DNA of 64,000 bases from Tectiglobus diatomicola (GTDB lineage: Bacteria; Pseudomonadota; Alphaproteobacteria; Rhizobiales; Hyphomicrobiaceae): contig JAZDSJ010000004.1 in NCBI GenBank assembly GCA_039583345.1, positions 1 through 64,000 on the forward strand, in the 5' to 3' direction. Shown here piece by piece: positions 19,292-29,138 of this stretch. Every line of letters begins with the position of its first letter. The stretch's first letter is position 1. The position numbers and the translations under genes are program-made. A model generated the notes under the pieces. That model was not told the origin of the DNA and did no database searches. It saw only the letters and a program-made list of their open reading frames with translations.

Positions 19292-20209
19292 TCACGTAGA
19301 CTTAGATGCGGCGATATTTGATGTTAATGTAATTGGTTGATCAATGTGTACAAGTCCTTTTTGCGATAAGTACTCAATATGAGCTTGTACAGAGAGAATA
19401 GCCGCATTATTCAGATTTTGATCAAGCTTTTTATATATACGGGGTACAATGTCTGTAATGGTACAACAACCATTTCTAATAGCAGCAAGAATAAACTTCT
19501 GGCGCAACTCACTATGGAGTATGTAATTTTTTACACACTGTTTAGGTTGTTTAATATAATTACCGTGTCCAGGGTAATAAACACTATCGTTACGCTTAAG
19601 TAATGTTTCAAGTGAAAGGAGATAATCTCTTAGTTGCCCTTCTGGTGGAGCTACCAAGCTAGTATTCCAACCCATAACGTGGTCTCCTGAGAACAAAACA
19701 CCTGTGTCATTCAACTGAAAACACAGATGATCAGGAGCATGTCCTGGTGTAAAGACAGCTGTTAAAGTCCAATCACCAATATTAATATAGTCACCATCCA
19801 GAAGTTCAATTGTAGGAACAACATTCTCATAATATGCATTATAAGATGCTAAATTTTCGCTGCCAATTCTACCATTATGAGAGTTTTGTCTATAAGCACA
19901 AACTTCAGCACCTGTTGCACTTGCAAGACGTTCAAGGCCGCCAATGTGATCAGGATGACTATGGGTAATAAAGATGTGAGTAATCCGCTTTGACATGGTT
20001 GCAGCCATTATAGCAACGAAATGCGACTCATCTTTAGGTCCTGGATCAATTACAGCAAGGTCATTCCCTTGCCCAACGATATATGTGTTTGTACCTCTAA
20101 ATGTAAGCGAACTAGGATTATTAGCAACGATTCGTTGAACACCAGGAAATAATGTCTTCGGTTCGCCGTACACAAAATCTATTGAAGCCTTAAAGTCTTG
20201 TTTAGACAT
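19292..20209 (-). CDS. metallo-beta-lactamase-fold hydrolase (LACTB2/RNase-Z-like branch)
   Basis: 305 residues. The metal-binding motif is ITHSHPDHIGGL, with further ligands in FTPGHAPDHLCF, LFSGDHVMGWN and YYPGHGN. A winged-helix-like C-terminal part follows (about 235-300). This layout is that of the LACTB2-like branch, whose members include a human endoribonuclease; the bacterial substrate is not known. AAGGG lies upstream of the ATG. It stands alone between two long gaps. Confidence 0.9.
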   Translation of the reverse strand: MSKQDFKASIDFVYGEPKTLFPGVQRIVANNPSSLTFRGTNTYIVGQGNDLAVIDPGPKDESHFVAIMAATMSKRITHIFITHSHPDHIGGLERLASATGAEVCAYRQNSHNGRIGSENLASYNAYYENVVPTIELLDGDYINIGDWTLTAVFTPGHAPDHLCFQLNDTGVLFSGDHVMGWNTSLVAPPEGQLRDYLLSLETLLKRNDSVYYPGHGNYIKQPKQCVKNYILHSELRQKFILAAIRNGCCTITDIVPRIYKKLDQNLNNAAILSVQAHIEYLSQKGLVHIDQPITLTSNIAASKST

Positions 20210-20954
20210 TATATACCCTTAACTATTGAATTTATATTGTAAGGTCTATAACATTTATCTTCTAGCTTCCATTGCTACATTCGAGCAATTGCTAAACCTC
20301 TGCACTAAAAGCTATATAAAATTATCATTAAATCAGGATTGATATATTTGTGCTATAATTTAAGATTCATTGTTAATGGTTATTATTAAAGTTAACCAAA
20401 TCTAAGATGTTTTTGAGTGGATATAAGTACAACCCCCAAATATGAATTTATAAATTATCTCTTCTGGACTAGCTACTTATTTTTGAGAACGTGGAATGAA
20501 GGTACTAATTTCATATTATAATGAACTTCGATCTTCAGTACTAAAAATTCTTTTAAACAAATGCTGGATGATCATCAACAAATAACTGAGTTTAGATATT
20601 AAGAACCATAATGAAATGGCAACACATTAAAAAATTCAAAAATGATGTTATGTTTGCACATCCTAAGTGCAGTACAAACTTAATTAATACGTGTCTTTAC
20701 TAAAGTTTAACAGTCTGATTTAATTAGAAGTTTTATTTTCTGGTTCTACCTAATCTTCAAGTATCTATTACCAACTAACTTGCCAGAATCGTTTAATCTA
20801 ATGTACCCGTGAATATTAAATCTCTATTGTCATTTATGACCAAATGATTATGATTTAAGTGTCTTTTTAAACGAGGTGTAAATTCATAACATTTAGTTCA
20901 TTCTTTATCAGAAATAGTGATAAGTCGATGTATAGCCCAAACTGAGCGCTTTTC
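20210..20954. other. gap without recognisable genes
   Basis: 745 bp between two minus-strand genes. Reading both strands gave no family resemblance and no structured RNA. Confidence 0.4.
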
Positions 20955-21635
20955 TTAACCTAACTTAGCTCTAGAAATAATATTAAGTATGGTTTGCGGA
21001 TCAAAACTCTGAGACAATCTACTGAAATCACCATTAACTTTGAGTGCATGGTTTAATCTTTTCTGAAAAACTGTGCGGTCAATCTCTTTTGCACCAAATT
21101 GGCGTAAATGGTCAGTTATAAACTGAGTATCAAGCATAATGTAATTGCCGTAGATTAACCTAGCACATAAGTATGTTAAAGCTATTTTAGAAACATCTCT
21201 TTCACGAGAAAACATGCTCTCACCAAAAAAAACACCTCCAAGGCTAACGCCATAAAGCCCACCAACTAGATAACCATTTTTGTTCCAAACTTCCACAGTA
21301 TGGCAATGGCCCTGGCTAAAAAGATCATGGTACAAGTCTTGTATGCGATCGTTAATCCAAGTTGAAGTCCGCCCAGGGACTGACTCCGCACAACCCTTTA
21401 TAACACCATAGAAATCATGGTCAATTCGCACCTCAAATTTTGCTTGACGAATAGTTCTAGCAAGCCTTTTAGGTATTATTAAATTGTCAAGTGGTAAGAC
21501 ACCACGAACCTGTGGTTCAATCCAGAAAAGCTGCCAATCATCTGCGCTCTCAGCCATAGGAAAAATACCACAAGAATAAGCTTTTAATAAAACATCTGAT
21601 GTAATTTCGAGAGACAGCGTATCACGTGATGCCAT
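20955..21635 (-). CDS. aat: leucyl/phenylalanyl-tRNA-protein transferase
   Basis: 226 residues from the ATG at 21635. Aat adds Leu or Phe to the N-terminus of proteins beginning with Lys or Arg, making them N-degron substrates for ClpS-ClpAP. Family segments are clear: AYSCGIFPMAES, FWIEPQVRGVLPLD, ESVPGRTSTWI, and VGGLYGVSLGGVFFGESMFS. AAAGGGAG lies five bases before this ATG; a GTG two codons upstream overlaps that site and is rejected. Retention in a shrinking genome suggests the N-degron route is still used. Confidence 0.95.
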   Translation of the reverse strand: MASRDTLSLEITSDVLLKAYSCGIFPMAESADDWQLFWIEPQVRGVLPLDNLIIPKRLARTIRQAKFEVRIDHDFYGVIKGCAESVPGRTSTWINDRIQDLYHDLFSQGHCHTVEVWNKNGYLVGGLYGVSLGGVFFGESMFSRERDVSKIALTYLCARLIYGNYIMLDTQFITDHLRQFGAKEIDRTVFQKRLNHALKVNGDFSRLSQSFDPQTILNIISRAKLG

Positions 21636-21770
21636 TGTCACTCCCTTTAAATTTGGTCTACAACGACCTATATCCCAATCGTAATGCTAAAGCCAGCTAT
21701 TATATTTTTAGTAAACTTAAACTTAAATCATAATAATACACGCGTTTAAATACTTTAATTTTCTGATATA

Positions 21771-22043
21771 TCAATTGGTAAAATATTTATCCTGATAGTT
21801 AAGCGAGTCACAAAAAGCACTAAGACTTTTAATATCTCGTACTTTTTTAAACGTTTCACCAAATGGTGAATTCAGATAACTGAATATCCATAATTTACAA
21901 TATGAATTAATTCTTAGAAGCGTATCGCTATGTATCAAGTTAGATTCGTAGTAGGGTTTTATATGCTTGAAATAGATTGCAGCCAAAAAGTCATGAAAAT
22001 AACTAATCAATAACACAGCTACTGTTACTAGGATTAAGTCCAT
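21771..22043 (-). CDS. small hypothetical protein with N-terminal membrane segment
   Basis: 90 residues, not recognised. The first 20 residues (MDLILVTVAVLLISYFHDFL) form one hydrophobic segment, followed by a basic and aromatic soluble part. It has a good upstream site, TGAGGAG, close to the ATG, which is why it is kept. No homologue is apparent. It could be a small inner-membrane protein, a fragment of a decayed gene, or chance. Confidence 0.4.
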   Translation of the reverse strand: MDLILVTVAVLLISYFHDFLAAIYFKHIKPYYESNLIHSDTLLRINSYCKLWIFSYLNSPFGETFKKVRDIKSLSAFCDSLNYQDKYFTN

Positions 22044-22812
22044 AGTCTCCTCAGAACATCTTAACTAGGTAATACGTTTAAAAAGAACATCTACATTTTA
22101 GTGTTTAACTACGGGGTGCTAAAAAAAATTAAATAGAAACAAACATTATAGGTGCTACTTTAGGGATGTGTAAAAACTAACTTAAATTAGACTTGTGTTT
22201 TCTTAATTAGCTTTGGTTTCAGGGTAAAAACGAATTCTAGAACCTTAAAGCACCGCCTTAAAATCACTTTGTAAGTAAGTACCGAAGAAGCTCAGATAAG
22301 TTCTATTTTCTGCGAGAGTGACCTGAAAAAAAATTAGTCGCAGATTTATTTATAAACATACCTTAAGTGCATTCTGCTTACCTCAACTAAGCTGATTGAG
22401 GATAATTTCCTTAACCAAAACAGCAAATATAGTGTTAGTTAACCTAAGATAAGAAAACTCTTACACTCCACGCAGAGCTCATCTTCAACCGAGTGAAATA
22501 GAGGTTACTATATTAATCTGGCACTAGCCTTAAAAGTTAATCTCAATTGTTTATCCATCAACCATAAGTTAGAATAACAAATAATTACATGAGGTAATTA
22601 ATATGCTTTAAAAGCCACTTGGGCATCTCTAATGTTAGCGGAAAACAGTAGCTGCGACTTACTTTTGATCAAGCCATACTAAGTAAATATTTATTTGCCA
22701 TTACAACAAGAGCTCAGATTATCATGCTACTAGTATCAGCTTGATAACAAACAGTTAGACCTTATTATCTATTTCAATTATTCAATACTAGAGCTTCAAA
22801 AGCTTTAACATA
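22044..22812. other. gap without recognisable genes
   Basis: 769 bp between the small hypothetical gene and the stop of the AsmA-like gene. No family resemblance was seen in any frame. Confidence 0.4.
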
Positions 22813-25800
22813 CTACTTACCTTTGGATGAGCATTCTACATTCGACAGCCTGGATAAAGGATTATTCTGATAGGTAAGCTCTAAACAACGAACCTTGTGT
22901 GCTGCACGCATTACCTTTAACACTCGAAGCAAACTTTCAGAATTAATTACGGGTTTAGCTTCATTTAATTCCAAAAGAGCACCTAAATAAGTAACATGCA
23001 AACCCGGAAAAGTAGAAAATTTAATGTTTTTGTCTGGTAACAGTTTGGGATCAATATACACTTTCCAGCTACTATCAATTGTCATATTAACAATATCAAA
23101 CACATTTCGACTTATAACCGAGGGTGCTTTTTTGTTGTTTACAACTTCTCCAATCCCCATTACCCCATCAGAAAGATCTAGCTTAACCCTCTGATCAGTA
23201 AATTTTACAAACTTTTGTAAAGAAGATTTATCTAATAGGTAAATAAAATCCTTCTCCGAATATTTTCCTGTTACTATGCTACTAGCAATTTCAGTCAGAC
23301 TTTCAGATCCTAAGCCAGAAATTTGTAAGTTATTAAATTGAGCTGTTCCCATGCCGCGCAAGTTTTTTACCAAATCGTGAGGATTTGCGGCTTGACCTGT
23401 TGCAGACAACTTGACGCTAGCATGCCCGTTCATATCATGTTTAAAATAAGGTGAGATTAGAGATGATGTTTTCATTTTATTTATATTAAACAATACATCA
23501 GCTTTTATTGAAGGATATATGTTAACAAAAGTGGCATTACCAGTTACCCGGCCACCAAAAATGTCACCGTCAAGAACTTGTAGAATGAGACTTTTTGACT
23601 TTTTAATAATACGAAATTGACCATTTTGTAAATTAAGACTGGGTAGAATAGATGTACTAGCAGCTGATACCTTAAGATCAAAATCTAACCAATTTACCGC
23701 ACTGAGATCAAAGCTCTGATCAGACCAATATTTTTGGTTACTACGGATAATATGAGAATTAAAGTTGTCGGTATTTGAAAAAACTTCGGCTGATCTACGT
23801 AAGGGTGCTGGTACCGAATTATTTTTCGACAAGAAAGCCTGTGCAATCTTACTACCATCAAAACGGTCAATGGTCACAGTCCCTTTTACAAAAGATTGGC
23901 TCTCTGAAATTCCCATCAACGAAAGCTGTAACTCAGCGGAGATATTACTACCAGCAATCTTTAAATCCGTTGGCTCTAATATCCATTTATCTTGGCTGTT
24001 TTTAAAAATAAAACCTCCGTCTACCGCTGTGTTAATAGGCACTAGATTTTTCCAAGATGGAAAAAAGTTCACTAACAAAGATTGTGCATCTCCAGTCTGA
24101 ATGTTTCCGCTTCCATTCCAAATTACAGTGTCATGAAAAGCATCTTTATTACTATCAGCCTGTATTACGAGGTGCCATGCCTCACTAACCACTTCAGTTG
24201 TTGTTTTTAACTGTTTATTTGGTGTACCTCGCACATTAAGCCGCATACTGTAAGGGATTTTTTTCTCTTTAAATGTTATGTTCTCAGTAGTCGACACGAC
24301 TTTTGTATTTCCCTTAGCACTCGAAATCTCACCAGAATGTCTTGCCTTCCCATCAAATCTTATATCTAGTTGAATATCATTCTCTAGCCATTGGTGTAGC
24401 TCCCCGCTGGTTAGGATTGATAAATCAACTAAGTGTGAGCGTATCTCTCCGTTTAAATTTAATATATTACGGCGGTGATGCCCAGTTAAACCTGAGTGGA
24501 AAGAAAACACTGTATTAAAAGGGTAAAAGGTATGAAGATGAGTTGGCAAACTGCAGTTTTCTACTACTAGTTCACAAAAAGTACTTAATTCACGCGTAGC
24601 TTCTAATGAGTCTGCAGTAAGCTGGCCGTGAAGTTCCCAGCCTTGCTGATCTGTGTATAGATTTACTAAATCACCTTCGATTTGAAGAGAAAGCCCGGAT
24701 GTTAGCGTTAGTTTAGATTTCTCAAATTTCAATTTATCAGCTTTACGCCGGAATTTAATGTCAACATCTTTTAATTTTCGATTGCCGTCGTGTACATAAT
24801 CTGAACTAAGACGCAAATCAATGTCAACGAACCTTAAGAACTCTGAAAAGCGGTTAATCGATTTATATCTACGCTCCTGTTCGGCTAATCCCAAAATGTA
24901 CAATAAGTTTTCGTTAGATAACACATTTTTTCCAAAACTAGAAAGGCTTATCATTGTAGAAGTCCAGTCTAGTGCCAACTTAGGTTTCTTTTCTCTCCAA
25001 TTATAATGAATCGATCCACTAGCTTTATGTTTTTCAAAATTAATGCTCGTATCTAAAAATTCTAATGCACCGTACGAATATGCAAATTTACTCGCTAAAG
25101 TAAAAAAATCTTTTTTTCTTTTATTTGAGTGAAGCCCGCGCGGCCACAACCAGTTGGAAAAATCTTCGAAATAATCACCCTTTATCAGTGCATATCCTCG
25201 CCATCCTGGCTTCCCAAGGTAAAAAGATGACTGTGCACTTAGTCGTAATTTAACACGTCCTGGTAAATTGACGCTTAAACGCTCGACACGGATCTTCTTT
25301 CCTGATTGGTATAAGCTAACTGATAGGTTGTTTATAATCTCACCCCCAAGCTTCGCTTGTCTTACCATAATGTCAATATGGCCAGATATATTAGAGAATT
25401 TATGCGGAGTAATACTGTTAATTATTGATTCAAGAACCTTATGTGGAGCTTTGTCGATATTACCTATACTCATGGCATCTACATCTAACCAGAGTGATGC
25501 CAATTTTCCTGATATTAATACCTTATTATGCCAATCAGCTCTTACGTTACCTTTAACTTTCTGCAGACGCCCATCGCGGTTGAATACGAAGATAATATTC
25601 GATAATTTTAACGTTTTATGATCGAGAAGAATATCTGAATATAGATCATATTTTGATGAAATAAAATCTCCCGCAACAACACGTGCACGTGCAGAGTACT
25701 TTCCTCTAAATTTGAGATTTGACCAAAAATTACTTAGATGACCATCAATGTAATTTATGGCACCTGTGTTTTGATTTTCAGCTCTTAAACTGAACAAAAA

Positions 25801-26427
25801 GCTGCCAGATTTAGAATCTCGAGTTAACTCGGAGCTAACGTGAAGTTGTGCATTCACTACGGAGGCAAAGCCATTAAATAATAGATGGTTATTAAAGGAC
25901 CTAGAGGTAACTTTGCCAGTAATATTTGTTATTTGTCCTATCTCATTACCGTGGCGTGTTTCTAAAATAAGTCTGCCTTTGTGAATTTCGGTGGATTTTG
26001 ATAATGTAACGCGTAACTCTGGCGGTAGGTTTTTAGCACTAAATTTGATCTTTTGTAAATTACTGCGACCCTTATGATCAAAACGAAGACGAACTACGGG
26101 ACGAACAATTTTAAGTTTACGAGTTTCAATAGAACCGTGCAACAACTGTTGTAAAGATAAAAAAAGAGTGAATTTTTCAGCCTTAATAAATGCTCCAGGG
26201 ATACCAGGCGTATCTGCTATTCGCACCTTCTCAAATTTAACATAAGGAATAGGAAAGAAACCTAGACCAACATCACCATCAACCCGAACTTCACGACTAA
26301 GAAAACGTGAAATTTCTTCTTCAAAAACACCTCTATATTTGTTCCAGTCTACTAATGTTGGAACAGAAAGCAACGCAAAAAGTCCTAAAGCAATAACTAT
26401 TAACAGCCACAGAAAAAAATTTTTCAT
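22813..26427 (-). CDS. AsmA family protein
   Basis: 1204 residues. AsmA-like proteins are long periplasmic beta-groove proteins anchored by one N-terminal helix, and are linked to phospholipid transport to the outer membrane. The N-terminus MKNFFLWLLIVIALGLFALL is the anchor, followed by the family start VDWNKYRGVFEEEISRFL and VDGDVGLGFFPIPYV. The C-terminal AsmA_2-like part includes VKLSATGQAANPHDLVKNL followed by RGMGTAQFNN. The frame is intact over 3.6 kb, notable beside so many decayed genes, and shows it is under selection. Confidence 0.92.
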   Translation of the reverse strand: MKNFFLWLLIVIALGLFALLSVPTLVDWNKYRGVFEEEISRFLSREVRVDGDVGLGFFPIPYVKFEKVRIADTPGIPGAFIKAEKFTLFLSLQQLLHGSIETRKLKIVRPVVRLRFDHKGRSNLQKIKFSAKNLPPELRVTLSKSTEIHKGRLILETRHGNEIGQITNITGKVTSRSFNNHLLFNGFASVVNAQLHVSSELTRDSKSGSFLFSLRAENQNTGAINYIDGHLSNFWSNLKFRGKYSARARVVAGDFISSKYDLYSDILLDHKTLKLSNIIFVFNRDGRLQKVKGNVRADWHNKVLISGKLASLWLDVDAMSIGNIDKAPHKVLESIINSITPHKFSNISGHIDIMVRQAKLGGEIINNLSVSLYQSGKKIRVERLSVNLPGRVKLRLSAQSSFYLGKPGWRGYALIKGDYFEDFSNWLWPRGLHSNKRKKDFFTLASKFAYSYGALEFLDTSINFEKHKASGSIHYNWREKKPKLALDWTSTMISLSSFGKNVLSNENLLYILGLAEQERRYKSINRFSEFLRFVDIDLRLSSDYVHDGNRKLKDVDIKFRRKADKLKFEKSKLTLTSGLSLQIEGDLVNLYTDQQGWELHGQLTADSLEATRELSTFCELVVENCSLPTHLHTFYPFNTVFSFHSGLTGHHRRNILNLNGEIRSHLVDLSILTSGELHQWLENDIQLDIRFDGKARHSGEISSAKGNTKVVSTTENITFKEKKIPYSMRLNVRGTPNKQLKTTTEVVSEAWHLVIQADSNKDAFHDTVIWNGSGNIQTGDAQSLLVNFFPSWKNLVPINTAVDGGFIFKNSQDKWILEPTDLKIAGSNISAELQLSLMGISESQSFVKGTVTIDRFDGSKIAQAFLSKNNSVPAPLRRSAEVFSNTDNFNSHIIRSNQKYWSDQSFDLSAVNWLDFDLKVSAASTSILPSLNLQNGQFRIIKKSKSLILQVLDGDIFGGRVTGNATFVNIYPSIKADVLFNINKMKTSSLISPYFKHDMNGHASVKLSATGQAANPHDLVKNLRGMGTAQFNNLQISGLGSESLTEIASSIVTGKYSEKDFIYLLDKSSLQKFVKFTDQRVKLDLSDGVMGIGEVVNNKKAPSVISRNVFDIVNMTIDSSWKVYIDPKLLPDKNIKFSTFPGLHVTYLGALLELNEAKPVINSESLLRVLKVMRAAHKVRCLELTYQNNPLSRLSNVECSSKGK

Positions 26428-27122
26428 TGTATTTTAAAATCTTTTTTGCTAGTGCTTTCAAAATAGTTGTACTTACTAGTAAAACAAACTAAGCGACAGT
26501 GATCAGCAGTAATCAAAAACTTTTAATTTGCTGAATAAACAATGACGGCATGATCTGATTACAAATACTTCATATGTTAGATCCAGCCAACTTTTATACT
26601 TAAAATCAGAGTAGAATTTTATAGCATTAATTATTCGTCGCATCGACATATCATGTTATCAGTGCGTAACTAAAATGCGTTTTCATTGCAGACGAAGATA
26701 TATGAATATATTTAAAGCAAGTTAATCTGAATGATACCTTGATTTAATAAGTCTAAACTTTCATATAAACATCTTCTTGAAGATGTTTAATTTAGTAATA
26801 ACAAGAGAACTAAACTCCGTTTTTAAATCCAACAAATTCGCAGGCAAAAGTCACCCAAAATAACAATACCATCAATTAATTAATGCTCCGAATCACAAAT
26901 ATTCGCATGTAATTAAAAAAGTTATAAGAGCATAACTCCTTTTGCCTATTTTATATCAAGAGTATGAAACGACTATCCTTTTAATTCCTAATACGAATTT
27001 AAGTATACTTTATCTTGCAAAAAATATAAGTTTTTATCAATGAGATCTGTATATAGGTATAGCTAATTTGAATACAAATATTAATACATTATAATGATGT
27101 TAAGTTTCACAATGAGAAAAAA
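26428..27122. other. divergent intergenic region asmA-like / rpe
   Basis: 695 bp holding both promoters. A near-perfect palindrome at 26766-26789 (10-bp arms) is the only structured element seen. No gene or relic was recognised. Confidence 0.45.
26766..26789. promoter_or_regulatory. 24-bp perfect palindrome
   Basis: The arms TAAACATCTT and AAGATGTTTA surround CTTG, which is itself able to extend the pairing by one base. It lies between divergent genes, 338 bp before the asmA-like start and 334 bp before rpe. It could be a dimeric regulator's operator or a hairpin; it has no T-run. Confidence 0.4.
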
Positions 27123-27827
27123 ATGCCTTTATTTGACGAAACAATTAAAATTGCCCCTTCAATTTTAAGCGCTGATTTTGCTAATTTAGGGGCTGAATGC
27201 ACAGCAATTGAAGCTCAGGGGTGTGACTTGGTGCACGTTGATATTATGGATGGACACTTTGTACCGGATATAACGTTTGGACCGCAAACCTGTGCCGCCT
27301 TGCGCAAGCACATAAAAACAATTATGGATGTCCATTTAATGATATCTCCCGTTGATCAATATCTCAAAGCCTTTGCAGATTCTGGAGCAGACATTCTTAC
27401 TGTGCATGCAGAGGCAGGACCTCATCTTGATCGTTCGTTGAAACATATCAAGAGTTTAGGTAAAAAGGCGGGTGTTGCGCTTAATCCTTCAACACCCCCT
27501 GAGAGTATTGAATATGTCTTAGATAACTTAGATCTCATATGTGTAATGACTATAAATCCAGGATTTTCTGGACAATCTTTTCTTAAATCACAAATCGACA
27601 AAATCAAACGACTGAGAAATATGATAGGTTCACGACCCATTCATATTGAAATTGATGGTGGCATTAATCCAAAAACAGCACCAGCTGCGGTTTCTGCAGG
27701 CGCAGATATACTTGTATCAGGTTCTTCAATTTTCAGCGGTGGTTCCGTAGCTAATCCCAATATTTATGGTAAAAATATTAGAGCGCTCCGTTCATCAATA
27801 AATGGTATTATTAGACACGTAAATTAA
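27123..27827 (+). CDS. rpe: ribulose-phosphate 3-epimerase
   Basis: 234 residues. Rpe interconverts ribulose 5-phosphate and xylulose 5-phosphate in the pentose phosphate pathway. TIM-barrel motifs are complete: IAPSILSADFANLG, VHVDIMDGHFVPDITFGP (catalytic Asp and metal His), MDVHLMI, MTINPGFSGQSF, and IEIDGGINP with the second Asp. It ends 75 bp before the convergent dCTP deaminase. Confidence 0.97.
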   Translation: MPLFDETIKIAPSILSADFANLGAECTAIEAQGCDLVHVDIMDGHFVPDITFGPQTCAALRKHIKTIMDVHLMISPVDQYLKAFADSGADILTVHAEAGPHLDRSLKHIKSLGKKAGVALNPSTPPESIEYVLDNLDLICVMTINPGFSGQSFLKSQIDKIKRLRNMIGSRPIHIEIDGGINPKTAPAAVSAGADILVSGSSIFSGGSVANPNIYGKNIRALRSSINGIIRHVN

Positions 27828-27850
27828 ATTAATGAACTTTATATTACTTA

Positions 27851-27868
27851 TAAGGATATGTATCCTTT
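27851..27868 (+). terminator. possible weak terminator of rpe
   Basis: AAGGATATG followed by TATCCTT gives a 6-7 bp stem with a very small loop, then a TTTAATTT tract, 25 bases after the rpe stop. It is short, so confidence is low. Confidence 0.3.
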
Positions 27869-27902
27869 AATTTAAGATTTCACTATACCATTAGGTCTAT
27901 TA

Positions 27903-29021
27903 TTAAATAAAATGTTTAGATAACTTCAATCCCTGAGTTTGATAATGGCTATTAAGATCTTTACCGTAAAGAATATTGGGACGAGCAGACATTTTTTCAT
28001 ATATCAAACGTCCAATAATTTGAGAATCCTCTATAATAAATGGCACTTTATGACTTCTTACTTCAAGAACGACTCGAGCACCAGTGTTGTGACCGAAGCC
28101 GGGATCCATAAAACCAGCGTAGTGCACTCGAAATTCACCAACTAAAGGATTGAAAGGTATCATCTCAGCTGCATAATTAGGCGGAATATGAACTACTTCC
28201 TTAGAAGCTAAGATATAGAATTGATCTGGGTCCAAAACAAAGCTACCTGCATTATCTGCGTAAATAGGTTCCCAGTAATTAGCAACAAAACAAGAGCCTG
28301 GTTTGTCTATATCTATCACAGGTGTGTTATGCTTCGCGCGATAACCAATCAAACCACCAGATAGGTCTGCAAGGTCTTGTGACAAATCAACAGATAGTGC
28401 TATACCATTACAAATGTCGGCTTTAATTCCACCTGATACAAGTGTTTCATGCGCGTGAAGTAACTGTAAATCGGGATCGGTAACTATAGGATCACCAATT
28501 CGAAATCTTATTTGGCACAATGATGAACCAGTTCGGACCGTAATTGGAAATGTCTGAGGACAAATTTCAGCAAACAGTGGTCCGCTATAACCTTCCGGTA
28601 TGCGATCAAAGGCATTTACACCATCGCAAATTACACGTGTAAAAACATCAAGCCTACCCGTTGAGCTTTTTGGATTTGTAGACGCTGAAATAGTTAACGG
28701 TAGATCAAGACCCTCAAGTAATGGTACAATATAAACACCCCCTGTTTCAAGAACAGCACCTTTTGTCAAATCAATCTCGTGTAACGAGAATTGTTGTAGG
28801 CGTTCTTTGATAGTAAAGTTAGGACGAGGTAAAAAACTCGCTAGAACACGGTACGCCTTGTACCCCAATCGCAAATCTAAGCTAGCAGGCTGCATTTGCT
28901 TCTTATTGATAGGCATATCAGAAATAATAACACCTTGTGTGGCTAAACTATGCAGATATTGTATCGGTATAATACCACTATCAAGACTGATAATATCTCG
29001 GTTTATTGTTAAGTCCAGCAT
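27903..29021 (-). CDS. dcd: dCTP deaminase, long alphaproteobacterial form
   Basis: 372 residues, about twice the 190 of E. coli Dcd. It deaminates dCTP to dUTP on the way to dTTP. Two tandem dUTPase-fold halves are visible: the first with QPASLDLRLG and ISASTNPKSSTGRLDVFTRV, the second with KPGSCFVANYWEP and GFMDPGFGHN. The second half carries EVRSHKVPFII. GAAGAAGG lies upstream of the ATG. The long form is typical of alphaproteobacteria. The coexisting uracil-DNA glycosylase at 8382 would handle dUTP misincorporation. Confidence 0.92.
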   Translation of the reverse strand: MLDLTINRDIISLDSGIIPIQYLHSLATQGVIISDMPINKKQMQPASLDLRLGYKAYRVLASFLPRPNFTIKERLQQFSLHEIDLTKGAVLETGGVYIVPLLEGLDLPLTISASTNPKSSTGRLDVFTRVICDGVNAFDRIPEGYSGPLFAEICPQTFPITVRTGSSLCQIRFRIGDPIVTDPDLQLLHAHETLVSGGIKADICNGIALSVDLSQDLADLSGGLIGYRAKHNTPVIDIDKPGSCFVANYWEPIYADNAGSFVLDPDQFYILASKEVVHIPPNYAAEMIPFNPLVGEFRVHYAGFMDPGFGHNTGARVVLEVRSHKVPFIIEDSQIIGRLIYEKMSARPNILYGKDLNSHYQTQGLKLSKHFI

Positions 29022-29138
29022 GCGGCCTTCTTCAATTATGCCTTTTCTGTAACAAACTAGTTTTTAATAGCTTTCGTTAGAAATTACCACTTGCAATTGA
29101 ATTACACATCACTACAGATTTTACGAAGTTCTAGTGTA

